DNA from: Lichenifustis flavocetrariae
GTDB taxonomy: Bacteria; Pseudomonadota; Alphaproteobacteria; Rhizobiales; Beijerinckiaceae
Reading direction: 5' to 3'
Assembly (NCBI RefSeq): GCF_026130545.1
Contig: NZ_JAMOIM010000004.1
Span: 310,001 to 374,000 of the forward strand
DNA: 64,000 bases
Shown in pieces: positions 43,966 through 53,108 of the stretch. Position 1 is the first letter of the stretch; the number at the start of each line of letters is the position of its first letter. The translations under genes were made by a program, and so were the position numbers. The notes beneath the pieces are model-generated. The model searched no databases. It saw only the letters and a program-made list of their open reading frames with translations, and had not been told where the DNA came from.

Positions 43966-44879
43966 AGGACCGCCTCGAAGATTTTGTAGCCCCCGGCCTC
44001 GGCCGCGACCGTCACCGTCCTGAACAGGGTCCTTATCACACCCTCGTAGGGGAGGTGGCGATTAGCGGTGAGCCACAGCCGGCCGCCGCGTCGCAGCGAT
44101 TCGGATGCCCTCTGAATGAAGGTCCGACCGAGGCTGCGTTCCTCCGTCCCGCCCTCGTGAAAGGGAGGGTTCATCACGACGAAGTCGAGTTTGGCGAGGG
44201 TGTTGTCGGGTCGCTGGAGGTCGCTCCACCGGAACGTGACGCGCGGATCCTCGACGTTGCGACGCGCGGCCTCGATCGCGCGTCTGTCGATGTCGATCAG
44301 GAGCAGGCTCTTGACGGCAGGCGATGTCAGCACCCCACGCGACAACGTGCCGGTTCCGCAGCCGAAATCCGCCCCATGGCCCGAGAGAGCGGGCAGGTGC
44401 GTCATCAGCAGGGCGCTGCCGGGGTCGAGCCGATCCCAACTGAACACACCCGGTTGTGTCCAAAGGTCAAAGGGAGGGACGCGGCGCGGCCCGGTCTCGG
44501 CCAGCGTGTCCTCCAGGGCGGTCAGCGTCGGCGGTCGCGTCCCGGAACAGATCCTGTGGTGACGCTTGGCCACGTCCGCGACCAAGCAGCCCAGCGCCCG
44601 AAGCTCTGCGACCAGCCGCGCGCCGCCGCGTTCTTTCGGGGCCAGTATGTGAAACGGAGCGCCTGGCGCAAGCGCACGGAGCGCCTGAGCTATGGCGTAG
44701 CGCCGCTCCAGTGTGCCCGGAGGGGCCAGCATGACGAAACTGTCCAGCGACGCGGGCATGCAGGCCTCCAGGGCGGCGGCACCGGGAATGAGCGGCGAGA
44801 ACTGGACGGTCTCGGAGTGGAGCGAAATGAGGCTTTCGGGCAGTTGTCCGTAAGCGCCGTGGCAAGCCGCGTCTGTCAT
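43962..44879 (-). CDS. RsmC-like class I methyltransferase
   Basis: The 305-residue product has two parts as in RsmC. The N-terminal half (1-130) is a degenerate methyltransferase fold. The C-terminal half has SAM motif I 'DFGCGTGTLSRGVL' (from D171), an acidic motif II ('LLLIDIDRRAIEAARRN') and 'NPPFHEGG' (from N237), the N6/N2 guanine-type active-site motif. RsmC makes m2G1207 in 16S rRNA. ATGA overlap with the pseudouridine synthase gene supports one transcript for 30S rRNA modification. Confidence 0.85.
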   Translation of the reverse strand: MTDAACHGAYGQLPESLISLHSETVQFSPLIPGAAALEACMPASLDSFVMLAPPGTLERRYAIAQALRALAPGAPFHILAPKERGGARLVAELRALGCLVADVAKRHHRICSGTRPPTLTALEDTLAETGPRRVPPFDLWTQPGVFSWDRLDPGSALLMTHLPALSGHGADFGCGTGTLSRGVLTSPAVKSLLLIDIDRRAIEAARRNVEDPRVTFRWSDLQRPDNTLAKLDFVVMNPPFHEGGTEERSLGRTFIQRASESLRRGGRLWLTANRHLPYEGVIRTLFRTVTVAAEAGGYKIFEAVL

Positions 44880-45321
44880 CCCGTCCGCAATATTGGAATT
44901 CGGGTGCCATGCCCAGCGGGTGCTTGCGAGACTCGATCCAGAATTCTTCGTTCAATCGGGGAGCAGTGTCGTCTTTACGGCCTTGCTCGCCGCTCGACGA
45001 AGTCGCGAATGGTTTCATGGAGGTGGGCAGCTATCGCCAGCCCTCTAGGGCACATGATCAATGCGGAGACTGCGAAGTGAGTTTCCGCTGGTCTCGCGGG
45101 AAAACCTTCCGCTCTTGGACGATGGCAGCTTAAGCCTCTACGCTGCCCTAGGCGATCGATCGGCTGACGGCCAATGGCCGCCGCACCACGAACGTCCATT
45201 CAAGACCGGCGCCGCCTGAAAGCCGACGGGCGGGAGACGTAAATCAACCTTTTGCAAGCCGAATTCTCTACAACAAACTTAATCCTCACTACCCAGCTTC
45301 CCCCCTGGGGCAAGCCCTTCC
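44880..45321. other. intergenic gap, no clear gene
   Basis: This 442-bp region holds only short ORFs. One minus-strand frame (ending at 44975) contains a natural-looking tail ('LAIAAHLHETIRDFVERR') that could be a gene remnant, but no start, site or family could be supported. No terminator with a T-run was found for the permease gene. Confidence 0.4.
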
Positions 45322-46353
45322 TCAAACCTCCCCCCGCACCGCCGCCGTATCGCGCAGCCGCTGCGCATAGACATTGATCACCAGCGCCGCGAGCAGGATC
45401 AGGCCACGGATCAGGATTTTCAGGAATGAATCGATCTGCACGTGGTCGAGCCCGTTGTTGAGCACGCCGAGTACGCAGAGGCCAACGATCGTGTTGCCGA
45501 TGGAGCCGCGGCCGCCGAACAGGCTCGTGCCGCCCACCACCACGGCGGCGATGGAATCGAGCAGATAGGTGTCGAACTCGTTCTGCTGGGCCGAGCCGAA
45601 ATGCGCGACGCCCGCCATGCCGGCGACGCCCGAGCAGACGCCTGAAATGACCAGCACGGCGCCCAGGATCACCTTGGTGTTGACGCCCGAATATTCGGCG
45701 GCTTCGCGGTTGCCGCCGACCATATACACATAGCGGCCAAAGCGCGTGTAGGTCAGCACCACATGTCCGACGATGAGGAAGCAGGCGAGCAGCACGACGA
45801 TCCATGGGACGCCATGGATGGAGCCGCTGCCGATCGTCGTGACGATGTCGGGCACCGCATAGGCGATCTGGCCGCGCACCAGCATGGCCGACACGCCGGC
45901 CGCGATCTGCATCATGGCGAGGGTCATGATGAAGGACGGGATGCCGATCAGCGTGAGGCCGAGCGCATTGACCAGGCCCAGCACACCGGCCCCGATCAGC
46001 GCCAGGATGATCGCGGCCCAGCCCGGCAGCGGGATGTTGGCGATCGAGACATAAGCCTCCTGCGAGGTGAAATAGGCCACCGCGATGCCGGTCGCATTGG
46101 CGACGGCAGCTACCGACAGGTCGATCTCGCCGCACAGGATCACGAAGGTGAGGCCGACCGCCATGATGCCCGTCACCGAGATCTGGGTCAGGATGTTGGC
46201 AAGATTGTCGGCCGTCGCGAAGGAGGGACTGGCGAGCGAGAAGAAGACCACGAGGCAGAGAAGCGTGGCGAAGGGCGCCACGTTGCGCATCTGGTTGCGA
46301 AGCCAAAAGCCGAGGCTCGGGCGCGGCATGGCGATCTTGTCCTGAACCGTCAT
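45322..46353 (-). CDS. sugar ABC transporter permease (RbsC type)
   Basis: The 343-residue product has about nine membrane helices and the BPD_transp_2 signature ('GEIDLSVAAVANATGIAVAY', 'GGTSLFGGRGSIGNTIVGLC'). The 'CGEIDLSVAAVANATGIAVA' and later 'VLNNGLDHVQ' phrases are typical of ribose-type permeases. It forms the channel in the inner membrane with the ATPase encoded just upstream, 10 bp away. It is the last gene of the three-gene transporter operon. Confidence 0.92.
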   Translation of the reverse strand: MTVQDKIAMPRPSLGFWLRNQMRNVAPFATLLCLVVFFSLASPSFATADNLANILTQISVTGIMAVGLTFVILCGEIDLSVAAVANATGIAVAYFTSQEAYVSIANIPLPGWAAIILALIGAGVLGLVNALGLTLIGIPSFIMTLAMMQIAAGVSAMLVRGQIAYAVPDIVTTIGSGSIHGVPWIVVLLACFLIVGHVVLTYTRFGRYVYMVGGNREAAEYSGVNTKVILGAVLVISGVCSGVAGMAGVAHFGSAQQNEFDTYLLDSIAAVVVGGTSLFGGRGSIGNTIVGLCVLGVLNNGLDHVQIDSFLKILIRGLILLAALVINVYAQRLRDTAAVRGEV

Positions 46354-46363
46354 CTTTGACCCT

Positions 46364-47857
46364 TCACGCGGCTTCCAAGAGGCGGTCTTTGCTGATCGAG
46401 CCGTCGGCGAATTCGCGCGCGATGGCTCCCTTCTTCATCACCAGGATGCGGTCGGCGAGAGACAGCACCGTCTCGGGTTCGGTCGAGACCACCACCACGG
46501 CGAGGCCCTGGTCGCGCAGGCTGCGCACGATGCGCACCACATCGTCCTTGGCGCCGACATCCATGCCCCGCGTCGGTTCGCTCAGCACCAGCACCTTGGG
46601 CGGATGCGTCAGCCATTTGGCGAGCGCCACCTTCTGCTGGTTGCCACCCGACAGCGAGCCGAGCAGCGCGTCGGCCCTGGGCGGGCGGATGTTGAGGGCG
46701 CCGATCTGCACCTGCGTGATCTCGCGCTCACGCATCGGCTTCAGCCACAGCCGCGAGATGCGGTCGAGGATGGCGATCGAGGCGTTCTTGTAGACGGGTT
46801 CGTGATGGAACAGCATCGAGCGCCGGCTTTCCGGCACGAAGGCGATGCCGGCACCCTTGGCGGCTGCGGTGTTGCGCAGGCGGCGCGGCGTGCCTTCCAG
46901 CACCAGAGTGCCGTGATCCGGCGCGATCTTGCCGAACAGCGTGCGGGCGAGCTCCACCTGGCCGCAGCCCATGAAGCCGTAGATGCCGAGGATCTCGCCG
47001 GCCCGGATATCGAAGGAGACGTCGCGGAAAAAACGGCTCGCCCCGAGGTTCCGCGCCGCCATCACGACCGGGGCCGAGGGCTTGGCCGCGAGCGGGATGG
47101 CGCCCGTGTAGCTTTCCTCGAGATCGTCGTGCCCGACCCCGATCATTTGCTCGATGACCCAGCCCTTGTCGATCGTGCTGACGGCGCTGTCCGCAACCTT
47201 GCGGCCGTTACGAAACACCGTGACGGCATCCGACACGCGCAAGATATCGTCCAGAAAATGCGAGATGAAGATGGTGCTGCGGCCCTCCCGCTTCAGGGCG
47301 CGCAGCACGCTGAACAGTTGCTCGACCTCGGGTGGTGACAGCGCCGAGGTGGGCTCGTCCAGGATGATGATGCGGGCCCCGGAAAACAACACGCGGGCGA
47401 GTTCGATCAACTGCTGCAGACCGATCGGCAGCGAACCGATGCGCGTGCGCGGATCGACGTCGAGCCCGAGTTTCCGGAGTTGCTCGCCCGCCTCGCGCAC
47501 CATCGTGCTCCAGCGCACCTGCCCGACGGCACCAATGGGTTGCTTGCCGAGAAACACGTTCTCGGCGACGCTGAGGTCCGGCACGATGCTGAGTTCCTGG
47601 TGCACCATGCCGATGCCGGCCGCCAGCGCATCGCGGGCCGAGCGGAAATTCACCTCGCGGCCCTCGATCGTCATGCGGCCGCCATAGCCGGAATGCACCC
47701 CGGCGATGATCTTCATCATCGTCGACTTCCCGGCCCCGTTTTCCCCGACGAGGCCGTGGATCTCTCCGGCCTGCAAGGCGAAGTCGACGCCCTTCAGCGC
47801 CTGCACGCCGCCGAACGACTTGGTGATGCCGATCATTTCGAGAAGGGGTGTGGGCAT
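46364..47857 (-). CDS. sugar ABC transporter ATP-binding protein (RbsA type)
   Basis: The 497-residue product has two fused nucleotide-binding domains. The first has Walker A 'GENGAGKST' (38-46) and Walker B 'IIILDEPTSALSPPE'. In the second, Walker A is degenerate ('GFMGCGQVEL'), while the signature 'LSGGNQQKVALAKWL' is intact, as is usual in RbsA/MglA-type ATPases. The ATG at 47857 is the likely start; the frame runs 27 codons further only because a palindromic repeat precedes it. It powers the permease encoded next. Confidence 0.93.
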   Translation of the reverse strand: MPTPLLEMIGITKSFGGVQALKGVDFALQAGEIHGLVGENGAGKSTMMKIIAGVHSGYGGRMTIEGREVNFRSARDALAAGIGMVHQELSIVPDLSVAENVFLGKQPIGAVGQVRWSTMVREAGEQLRKLGLDVDPRTRIGSLPIGLQQLIELARVLFSGARIIILDEPTSALSPPEVEQLFSVLRALKREGRSTIFISHFLDDILRVSDAVTVFRNGRKVADSAVSTIDKGWVIEQMIGVGHDDLEESYTGAIPLAAKPSAPVVMAARNLGASRFFRDVSFDIRAGEILGIYGFMGCGQVELARTLFGKIAPDHGTLVLEGTPRRLRNTAAAKGAGIAFVPESRRSMLFHHEPVYKNASIAILDRISRLWLKPMREREITQVQIGALNIRPPRADALLGSLSGGNQQKVALAKWLTHPPKVLVLSEPTRGMDVGAKDDVVRIVRSLRDQGLAVVVVSTEPETVLSLADRILVMKKGAIAREFADGSISKDRLLEAA

Positions 47858-47873
47858 ACGTTTCCCATGGAGT

Positions 47874-48016
47874 CCCTTCTCCCGCATGAGCGGGAGAAGG
47901 TGGCCTTGCGGAGCAAGGTCGGATGAGGGCTGGTTCAAGCGCCGAGGGGGCCCTCATCCGCTTGCCGGTCTCGCTGCGCGAGCGGGCACCTTACTCCCGC
48001 TCGCGCGGGAGTAAGG
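47874..48016. repeat. intergenic palindromic repeat, family A copy 2
   Basis: The left part CCTTCTCCCGC-ATGA-GCGGGAGAAGG and the right part CCTTACTCCCGC-TCGC-GCGGGAGTAAGG are each perfect hairpins of 11-12 bp, and GGATGAGGGC / GCCCTCATCCG pair across the middle. It fills most of the gap between the binding-protein and ATPase genes, so the polycistronic mRNA would contain it. Confidence 0.75.
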
Positions 48017-48025
48017 ACGCTGTCC

Positions 48026-49063
48026 TCAGAGCAAAAAGCTCTGCTCCAGCCACAACAACCCCGGCGCATTGTCCTTGGTGACAACGGGTCCATCCATGAC
48101 GACGTGTTTCGGGATGCCGCCTTCACCGGTCTTCTGCCCGCCCATCACGGCTGCGACTCCGGCCGCGATCGCGCCGCCATGGATGCGTCCGGATGGGTTG
48201 CGGACCGTGGCGGTCATGCGGCCATCGAGGACTGCGGCGAGGGCGGGCGGCATGGCATCGCAGCCGCCGATCTTGATGTCGGTGCGGTTGTGCGCCTTCA
48301 TCACATTGTAGGCCGCAAGCGCCATGTCGTCGTTGTGGAAATAGGCGGCGTCGATCTGCGGGTATTTGGAGAGATAGGTCTCCCAGATGCGCGCGGTCTT
48401 CGACACGTCCCAATCGCCGGGTTGCCGATCCAGGACTTCGATCCCCGGATAGTTCTTGACCACGCTTTCGAATCCCCGGGCGCGACCTTGGGCACCCGTA
48501 TGGCCGAGCGCGCCTTGCGTCATGATGATCTTGCCCTTGCCCCCGATGGCATTGCACAGCGCTTGCGTCACGCCCGCGCCCATCAGTTCGTTGTCGGGCG
48601 CCAGGAACGTGTGCACGTTGATCTTGTCGAGCGGCGCGATCAGCGTGTCCATGTCGATCACCGGCACACCGGCGTCGATCATCTTCTGCACGGGTTGGGT
48701 CAGCGTGCCGATGCCGAAGGCCTGGATGCCGACGAAATCCCATTTCTGCGACGCCATATTGTCGATGGCGGCCCGCTGCTTCACGGCATCGAGCTCACCG
48801 TCGAACCACGTCACCTCGACGTTGAACAGCGAACCCCAATATTCGGCGGCCTGTTTGCCTTGCGCGCACCAGGTCGCCTGAAGACCGGCGTTGGAAAAAG
48901 CGGCCTTCAGGGGCTTTGAGGAGCGGCCGGTGGCCGCGGCCTGTTCGGCCGCCATGGCAGAGTCGAAGCCGAAAGCCCCCAGGAGCGCCGCCGCCGCACT
49001 GATCGAAGCCGACGATTTGAAAAATCCACGCCGCGATTGCGGCGGCACGAAGCCGTCTGTCAT
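48026..49063 (-). CDS. sugar ABC transporter substrate-binding protein with twin-arginine signal
   Basis: The 345-residue product is a periplasmic-binding-protein-like type I (RbsB-type) sugar binder ('KPLKAAFSNAGLQATWCAQG', 'DAAYFHNDDMALAAYNVMKA'). Its N-terminus 'SRRGFFKSSA' (10-19) is a twin-arginine motif followed by a weakly hydrophobic stretch and a cleavage region near 'AMAA' (about 37-39), so export in a folded state is likely. GGGAGG before the ATG at 49063 sets the start. It is the first gene of the binding protein / ATPase / permease operon. Confidence 0.9.
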   Translation of the reverse strand: MTDGFVPPQSRRGFFKSSASISAAAALLGAFGFDSAMAAEQAAATGRSSKPLKAAFSNAGLQATWCAQGKQAAEYWGSLFNVEVTWFDGELDAVKQRAAIDNMASQKWDFVGIQAFGIGTLTQPVQKMIDAGVPVIDMDTLIAPLDKINVHTFLAPDNELMGAGVTQALCNAIGGKGKIIMTQGALGHTGAQGRARGFESVVKNYPGIEVLDRQPGDWDVSKTARIWETYLSKYPQIDAAYFHNDDMALAAYNVMKAHNRTDIKIGGCDAMPPALAAVLDGRMTATVRNPSGRIHGGAIAAGVAAVMGGQKTGEGGIPKHVVMDGPVVTKDNAPGLLWLEQSFLL

Positions 49064-49140
49064 CTGTTCCTCCCGAAGGGCCGGCCGTCTCGTTGAGGTG
49101 GACGTGCCGTGCCGATGATGCCGCAGAAGCGCGGGACCTG

Positions 49141-49170
49141 ATCCTAGAAGCAAGACTAGCATGCTGGCAA
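49141..49170 (-). promoter_or_regulatory. candidate promoter of the sugar ABC operon
   Basis: On the minus strand TTGCCA (49165-49170), an 18-bp spacer and TAGGAT (49141-49146) lie 78 bp before the binding-protein start. The spacer holds AGCATGCT, a small palindrome that could be an operator. The match is fair, not strong. Confidence 0.35.
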
Positions 49171-49238
49171 TGGCCTTGCGGGCCGATGGAACCGGAGATG
49201 CGAGTTCGCGATTTCCTCTGTCGTAGGAGGAGGGGTTC

Positions 49239-49784
49239 ATGGGCATTCTAGAGAATTCAATCGGCGCGATGTTCGGCCGCGGGTCGGGTGACAATGACGG
49301 GCCGAGTTTTGGCGGAGCGCCCTATGCTCCCTTGGCGACCGCCCTGATCGGCCTTTTGGCCGCCAAGGCGATGTCGGGTGGTTTCGGAAACCTCGGCGGC
49401 CTCTTCGGTGGTGGCCAGGCCGCTCAGCCTGCTCCGCAGCAGGGCCAGATGCCGCAAGGCGAGCCCCAAGGGGGCGGCGGTTTGCTTGGAGGGCTCGGCG
49501 GCCTGTTGCATCAGTTCCAGCAGAATGGCATGGGCAATGTCGCGCAATCCTGGGTCGGCAGCGGCCATAACGAACCGGTCAATCCCGGCCAGGTCCAGCA
49601 GGCGATCGGACCCGACATGATCCGTGAACTGGCGCAGAAAACCGGAATGTCGGAGCAGCAGATTGCCCAGCAGCTGTCGCAGGAGCTGCCCGACATCATC
49701 AACAAGCTGACGCCTCAGGGACGTCTTCCTTCGCATGACGAGGCGTCGTCGTGGCTCAAGGGCGGCAATCCGCTGCAAGGCTGA
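49239..49784 (+). CDS. YidB-like (DUF937) protein
   Basis: The 181-residue product has a Gly/Gln-rich middle ('GGLFGGGQAAQPAPQQGQMP') and a C-terminal helical DUF937 domain ('GNVAQSWVGSGHNEPVNPGQ', 'LAQKTGMSEQQIAQQLSQEL'). This matches YidB, whose function is unknown. AGGAGG about 6 bases before the ATG at 49239 is a strong site. It is divergent from the sugar transporter operon. Confidence 0.85.
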   Translation: MGILENSIGAMFGRGSGDNDGPSFGGAPYAPLATALIGLLAAKAMSGGFGNLGGLFGGGQAAQPAPQQGQMPQGEPQGGGGLLGGLGGLLHQFQQNGMGNVAQSWVGSGHNEPVNPGQVQQAIGPDMIRELAQKTGMSEQQIAQQLSQELPDIINKLTPQGRLPSHDEASSWLKGGNPLQG

Positions 49785-49903
49785 CCCGGTAACTGCTCTC
49801 TGCCGTGGTCGCGCGGGCTTTTGTGGATGCCATGCATCCGCGTGAGACCCGTGCGCGTTGTCCTCGGCAGACGGTGTGATCTGTTGAACAAGGACGTACG
49901 AGT

Positions 49904-50170
49904 ATGGACTCCGCGAAACATAATGAGGTCAGCCAGCGCGCCTATGAGATCTGGGAAGCTGAAGGCCGTCCACATGGACATCATGATGCGCACTGGCGGC
50001 AGGCTGAACAGGAACTCGGCGTCTCGCATGCGTCCGGGGCTGTTGATCCCCATCCAGGTATGATGGGCGACGGGACCGAGGAGCAGAACCTCAATCAGGT
50101 GGGCACGCCGGCAGCGCGGATCACGCAAGAGGAAGTCGAGGAAGCCTTCGCGTCCGTTAAGGCCGCCTAG
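49904..50170 (+). CDS. DUF2934 small protein
   Basis: The 88-residue product starts 'MDSAKHNEVSQRAYEIWEAE', followed by 'GRPHGHHDAHWRQAEQELG', the DUF2934 motif of a short helix-turn-helix-like domain. The rest is polar. Many alphaproteobacteria encode several copies; the role is unknown. The gene is a separate short unit 119 bp after the YidB gene. Confidence 0.8.
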   Translation: MDSAKHNEVSQRAYEIWEAEGRPHGHHDAHWRQAEQELGVSHASGAVDPHPGMMGDGTEEQNLNQVGTPAARITQEEVEEAFASVKAA

Positions 50171-50316
50171 CTCTGTCGCGGCTGGGGTCTAATAGAAGTA
50201 AATGTTTGTTCGAGATTCCATAGCTGGTTAGCGTGCCAGCCTTGAGCCAAACCGCGTCAGGTCCCCGGGGAGGGGGAGTGCATCTTCCCTCGCGTGTTGG
50301 TTCACGTTAGGGCTGC

Positions 50317-51060
50317 ATGATGCCTATTCGCGATGCCATTCCGGATGATACGGTGCTGCTTCATTGGCTCGTTCTCGATGAGATCGAGGACGATGAACTT
50401 GATACTCTCACCGATCTTCTGGATTCTGGAGATCGCGCAAAAGCCGAGCGGTGTCGTTCTCCGACTGACCGCAAAGCCTCTCTTGCGTCCCACGCGCTGA
50501 TCCGGGCCACACTCTCGCGCTACGCGCCCTTTTTCCCCGCGGAATGGCGTTTTGCCGCTGGGCTCTATGGCAAGCCTGAGATCGATGCCGGACCGGATGA
50601 GCCGCCGATGCGTTTCAACCTGTCCCACACCTGCGGATTGGCGGCGGTCGCTGTCTCGTCGCGAGATCCGGTCGGCATTGACGTGGAGCGCGTGGACTCG
50701 GCGCGCCTGGCGCTGGATTTTGCGCTCGCGACCTTCGCGCCCGCCGAAGGCGACTATCTGCGGCGTCTGCCGGCCGCCGCGCAAACTGCGGCCGCCTATC
50801 GATTCTGGACCTTGAAGGAGGCCTATCTCAAGGCCGTCGGCCTGGGCCTGTCCGTCCCGCTGAAACAATTCGCATTCACGCTCGATGGGCCCTCGATCGA
50901 ATTCACCCACCGCATCGCCGACGACCCGGCCCGCTGGCGCTTCCACCAATGTCAGCCCACCTCGGACCACATGCTGGCACTGGCCGTGCGGCGTGACCGT
51001 CCCGGAGAGCTTCGCATCGATGCGCGTGCGACGACAGTCGCGGACCTCCTTGGGCGTTAA
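50317..51060 (+). CDS. 4'-phosphopantetheinyl transferase, Sfp type
   Basis: The 247-residue product has the Sfp motifs 'YGKPEI' (84-89), 'RFNLSHT' (99-105), 'GIDVERV' (120-126; D122 and E124 bind magnesium) and 'FWTLKEAYLKAVGLGL' (163-178). It transfers phosphopantetheine from CoA to carrier proteins. Because no carrier protein, PKS or NRPS gene is near, the partner is not known; it may serve fatty acid or secondary metabolite carriers elsewhere. The ATG at 50317 or 50320 fits. Confidence 0.9.
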   Translation: MMPIRDAIPDDTVLLHWLVLDEIEDDELDTLTDLLDSGDRAKAERCRSPTDRKASLASHALIRATLSRYAPFFPAEWRFAAGLYGKPEIDAGPDEPPMRFNLSHTCGLAAVAVSSRDPVGIDVERVDSARLALDFALATFAPAEGDYLRRLPAAAQTAAAYRFWTLKEAYLKAVGLGLSVPLKQFAFTLDGPSIEFTHRIADDPARWRFHQCQPTSDHMLALAVRRDRPGELRIDARATTVADLLGR

Positions 51061-51220
51061 GGCGCACCCTGTCCCGAAGTGACTCCCGGTCGAGGGTGGT
51101 GTCGCTCCCTGGGGGGGAAGTCTTAGCTTGGCCGCACGAAAACAACCACCGGCTGCAGAATAAGTCCCCGCCTGACCGGGTCTCCTCCACAAGCGCCGCT
51201 GTTCGGCGTCGGAGGACCAC

Positions 51221-52165
51221 ATGGACCACGAAGATGCCAAAGGTCGCGGGCTCGACCGCCGTCACGCACTCGAATGTATGGTGTGGGCCGGCACGGGTGT
51301 GCTGTGGGGCTTGAAGGGCGGCGTGCCGGTCTCCCTCAACATTCTCGGTGCGGCCGAGGCGGCCGAGGTGCAGGCGGGCGGCTTCACCTTTCTGCAGATG
51401 TCCGATAGCCACATCGGCTTCGACAAGGCCGCGAACCCGCATGCGATCGACACCCTGCAGGAGGCCATCGCAAAGGTCCACGCCCTGCCGGTGAAGCCGG
51501 CCTTCATGATCCACACCGGCGACATCACGCATCTGTCCACGCCGGGCCAGTTCGACGACGCGGCCCGGATCCTCGGCGGGACCGGGCTCGACGCGCATTA
51601 TGTGCCCGGCGAGCACGATATGATCGACGAGGGCAACGGACGCGCCTATCTCGACCGCTACGGCAAGGCCGCCAGGGGCGCCGGCTGGTACGCCTTCGAT
51701 CAGAGCGGCGTCCATTTCATCGGGCTCGTCAATGTCGTGAACCTGAAAGCCGGCGGCCTCGGCTTTCTCGGGGCCGATCAGCTCGCATGGCTTGCCGACG
51801 ACCTCAAAGCCGTCAGCGCCTCCACGCCCATCGTGGTCTTCGCGCATATCCCGCTGTGGAGCGTCTATGCCGAATGGGGCTGGGGCACCGACGATGGCGC
51901 CCAGGTTCTGGCCCTGCTGAAACGCTTCGGCTCGGTCACGGTGCTGAACGGCCACATCCACCAGATCATGCAGAAGGTCGAGGGCAATGTGACCTTTCAC
52001 ACGGCCCGCTCGACCGCCTTCCCGCAGCCCGCGCCCGGCACCGCGCCCTCGCCCGGCCCCATGACGGTCCCGCCCGGGCAACTTCGCAGCCTGCTCGGCA
52101 TCACGACCGTCGCGGTGAAACAGGGGCCCGCCTCGCTGGCGCTCGTCGACAGCACCCTTGGTTGA
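51221..52165 (+). CDS. metallophosphoesterase with twin-arginine-like N-terminus
   Basis: The 314-residue product has the calcineurin-like motifs: 'DSHIG' (D62, H64), 'GDITH' (D101, H104), 'GEHDM' (130-134, in place of the usual GNHD), 'AHIPL' and 'GHIHQ'. The N-terminus ('LDRRHALECMVWAGTGVLWG') resembles a twin-arginine signal. It would hydrolyse a phosphoester in the periplasm. GGAGG sets the ATG at 51221. It is the first gene of a unit with cupredoxin, ECF sigma and anti-sigma genes, each within 30 bp of the last. Confidence 0.85.
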   Translation: MDHEDAKGRGLDRRHALECMVWAGTGVLWGLKGGVPVSLNILGAAEAAEVQAGGFTFLQMSDSHIGFDKAANPHAIDTLQEAIAKVHALPVKPAFMIHTGDITHLSTPGQFDDAARILGGTGLDAHYVPGEHDMIDEGNGRAYLDRYGKAARGAGWYAFDQSGVHFIGLVNVVNLKAGGLGFLGADQLAWLADDLKAVSASTPIVVFAHIPLWSVYAEWGWGTDDGAQVLALLKRFGSVTVLNGHIHQIMQKVEGNVTFHTARSTAFPQPAPGTAPSPGPMTVPPGQLRSLLGITTVAVKQGPASLALVDSTLG

Positions 52166-52190
52166 GGGTGATCGCACGGAAAGGCTCGCC

Positions 52191-52535
52191 ATGCTCCCTC
52201 CTCTCCACAGACGGCCGCGTCGCTCGATGCTGCTCCTCGGCCTCCTCTTCGTCGGTGCGGCGGCCACGCCGCTGCAGGCGGCGGAGACCGCCCTCGTGAC
52301 GATCGACAATTTCGTCTTCAAACCGGACCGCCTCGTGGTGAAACCCGGCACCGTCGTCACCTTCCGCAACGACGACGACATCCCCCATCTCGTCGTCGCG
52401 ACCGATCATTCGTTCCGTTCGCCGGCTCTCGACACGGGCGGCACCTACCAGATCACGGTCACAAAGGCGGGCGACCTGGCCTATTTCTGTGGCCTGCATC
52501 CCCATATGCAGGGCATGATCACGGTCAGTCCGTGA
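52191..52535 (+). CDS. cupredoxin, amicyanin-like
   Basis: The 114-residue product has a signal peptide (about 1-30) and a cupredoxin fold with the type 1 copper ligands H66 ('IPHLVV') and C100-x2-H103-x2-M106 ('CGLHPHM'). Proteins of this form bind one copper and shuttle electrons in the periplasm. The ATG at 52191 follows GGAAAGG and is 25 bp after the phosphoesterase stop. The frame runs 11 codons further upstream but without a good site. Confidence 0.88.
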   Translation: MLPPLHRRPRRSMLLLGLLFVGAAATPLQAAETALVTIDNFVFKPDRLVVKPGTVVTFRNDDDIPHLVVATDHSFRSPALDTGGTYQITVTKAGDLAYFCGLHPHMQGMITVSP

Positions 52536-52562
52536 GCAGGCCGGCCTCGCGGTTTCGGGGAA

Positions 52563-53108
52563 GTGGACAATGGTGCAGCGTTGAGCGGTCCGTCGCCGAC
52601 CGAACGCTTCGGCGCTGTGGTGCTGCCGCATCTCGGCGACGCCCTGGCGCTCGCCCGCTGGTTGACCGGCAACAGCCATGATGCGGAGGATGTCGTGCAG
52701 GAGGCGTGCATCAAGGCGCTGCGCGGGATCGACACCTTTGCGGGTGGCAGCGCCCGCGCCTGGTTTCTGACCGTCGTGCGCAACGCCTGCTTCACCTGGC
52801 TGGCGCGCAACCGGCCGCGCGACCTCGTGCTGGTCGGCGGCCTGAACGAGCTCGACGAAGAGGCGGGCGCATCCGAAGGTATGGAGAGCCCCGAGGCGGC
52901 CGTCATCGCCAAGGCCGATGCCGCCGCCCTCGAACGCGCCATCGCGGCGCTTCCCACCCACCTGCGCGAGATCGTCGTGCTGCGCGACATCAACGGCCTC
53001 GGTTACCGTGACATCGCCGCCATATTGTCGGTGCCGATCGGCACCGTCATGTCGCGCTTGTCGCGGGCGCGCGGCCAGTTGATGCGAGACCTGGGAGGCC
53101 CGCGATGA
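52563..53108 (+). CDS. ECF RNA polymerase sigma factor
   Basis: The 181-residue product has sigma region 2 ('NSHDAEDVVQEACIKALRGI', with 'WFLTVVRNACFTWL') and region 4 ('LPTHLREIVVLRDINGLGYR', 'DIAAILSVPIGTVMSRLSRA'). It starts with GTG at 52563 after GGGGAA. It overlaps the anti-sigma gene by four bases, so the two are coupled. It probably controls its own operon in response to an envelope or copper/redox signal; the target promoter could not be proven. Confidence 0.9.
   Translation: MDNGAALSGPSPTERFGAVVLPHLGDALALARWLTGNSHDAEDVVQEACIKALRGIDTFAGGSARAWFLTVVRNACFTWLARNRPRDLVLVGGLNELDEEAGASEGMESPEAAVIAKADAAALERAIAALPTHLREIVVLRDINGLGYRDIAAILSVPIGTVMSRLSRARGQLMRDLGGPR

Noticed and set aside
44975-45199. 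74-codon minus-strand frame in the gap before the sugar permease
   Set aside because: The tail looks natural but there is no start site, family or conservation to support a gene.
47858-47938. N-terminal extension of the sugar ATPase
   Set aside because: It is only translation of the palindromic repeat.
49064-49294. 77-codon N-terminal extension of the sugar-binding protein
   Set aside because: The twin-arginine signal and strong site place the start at 49063.
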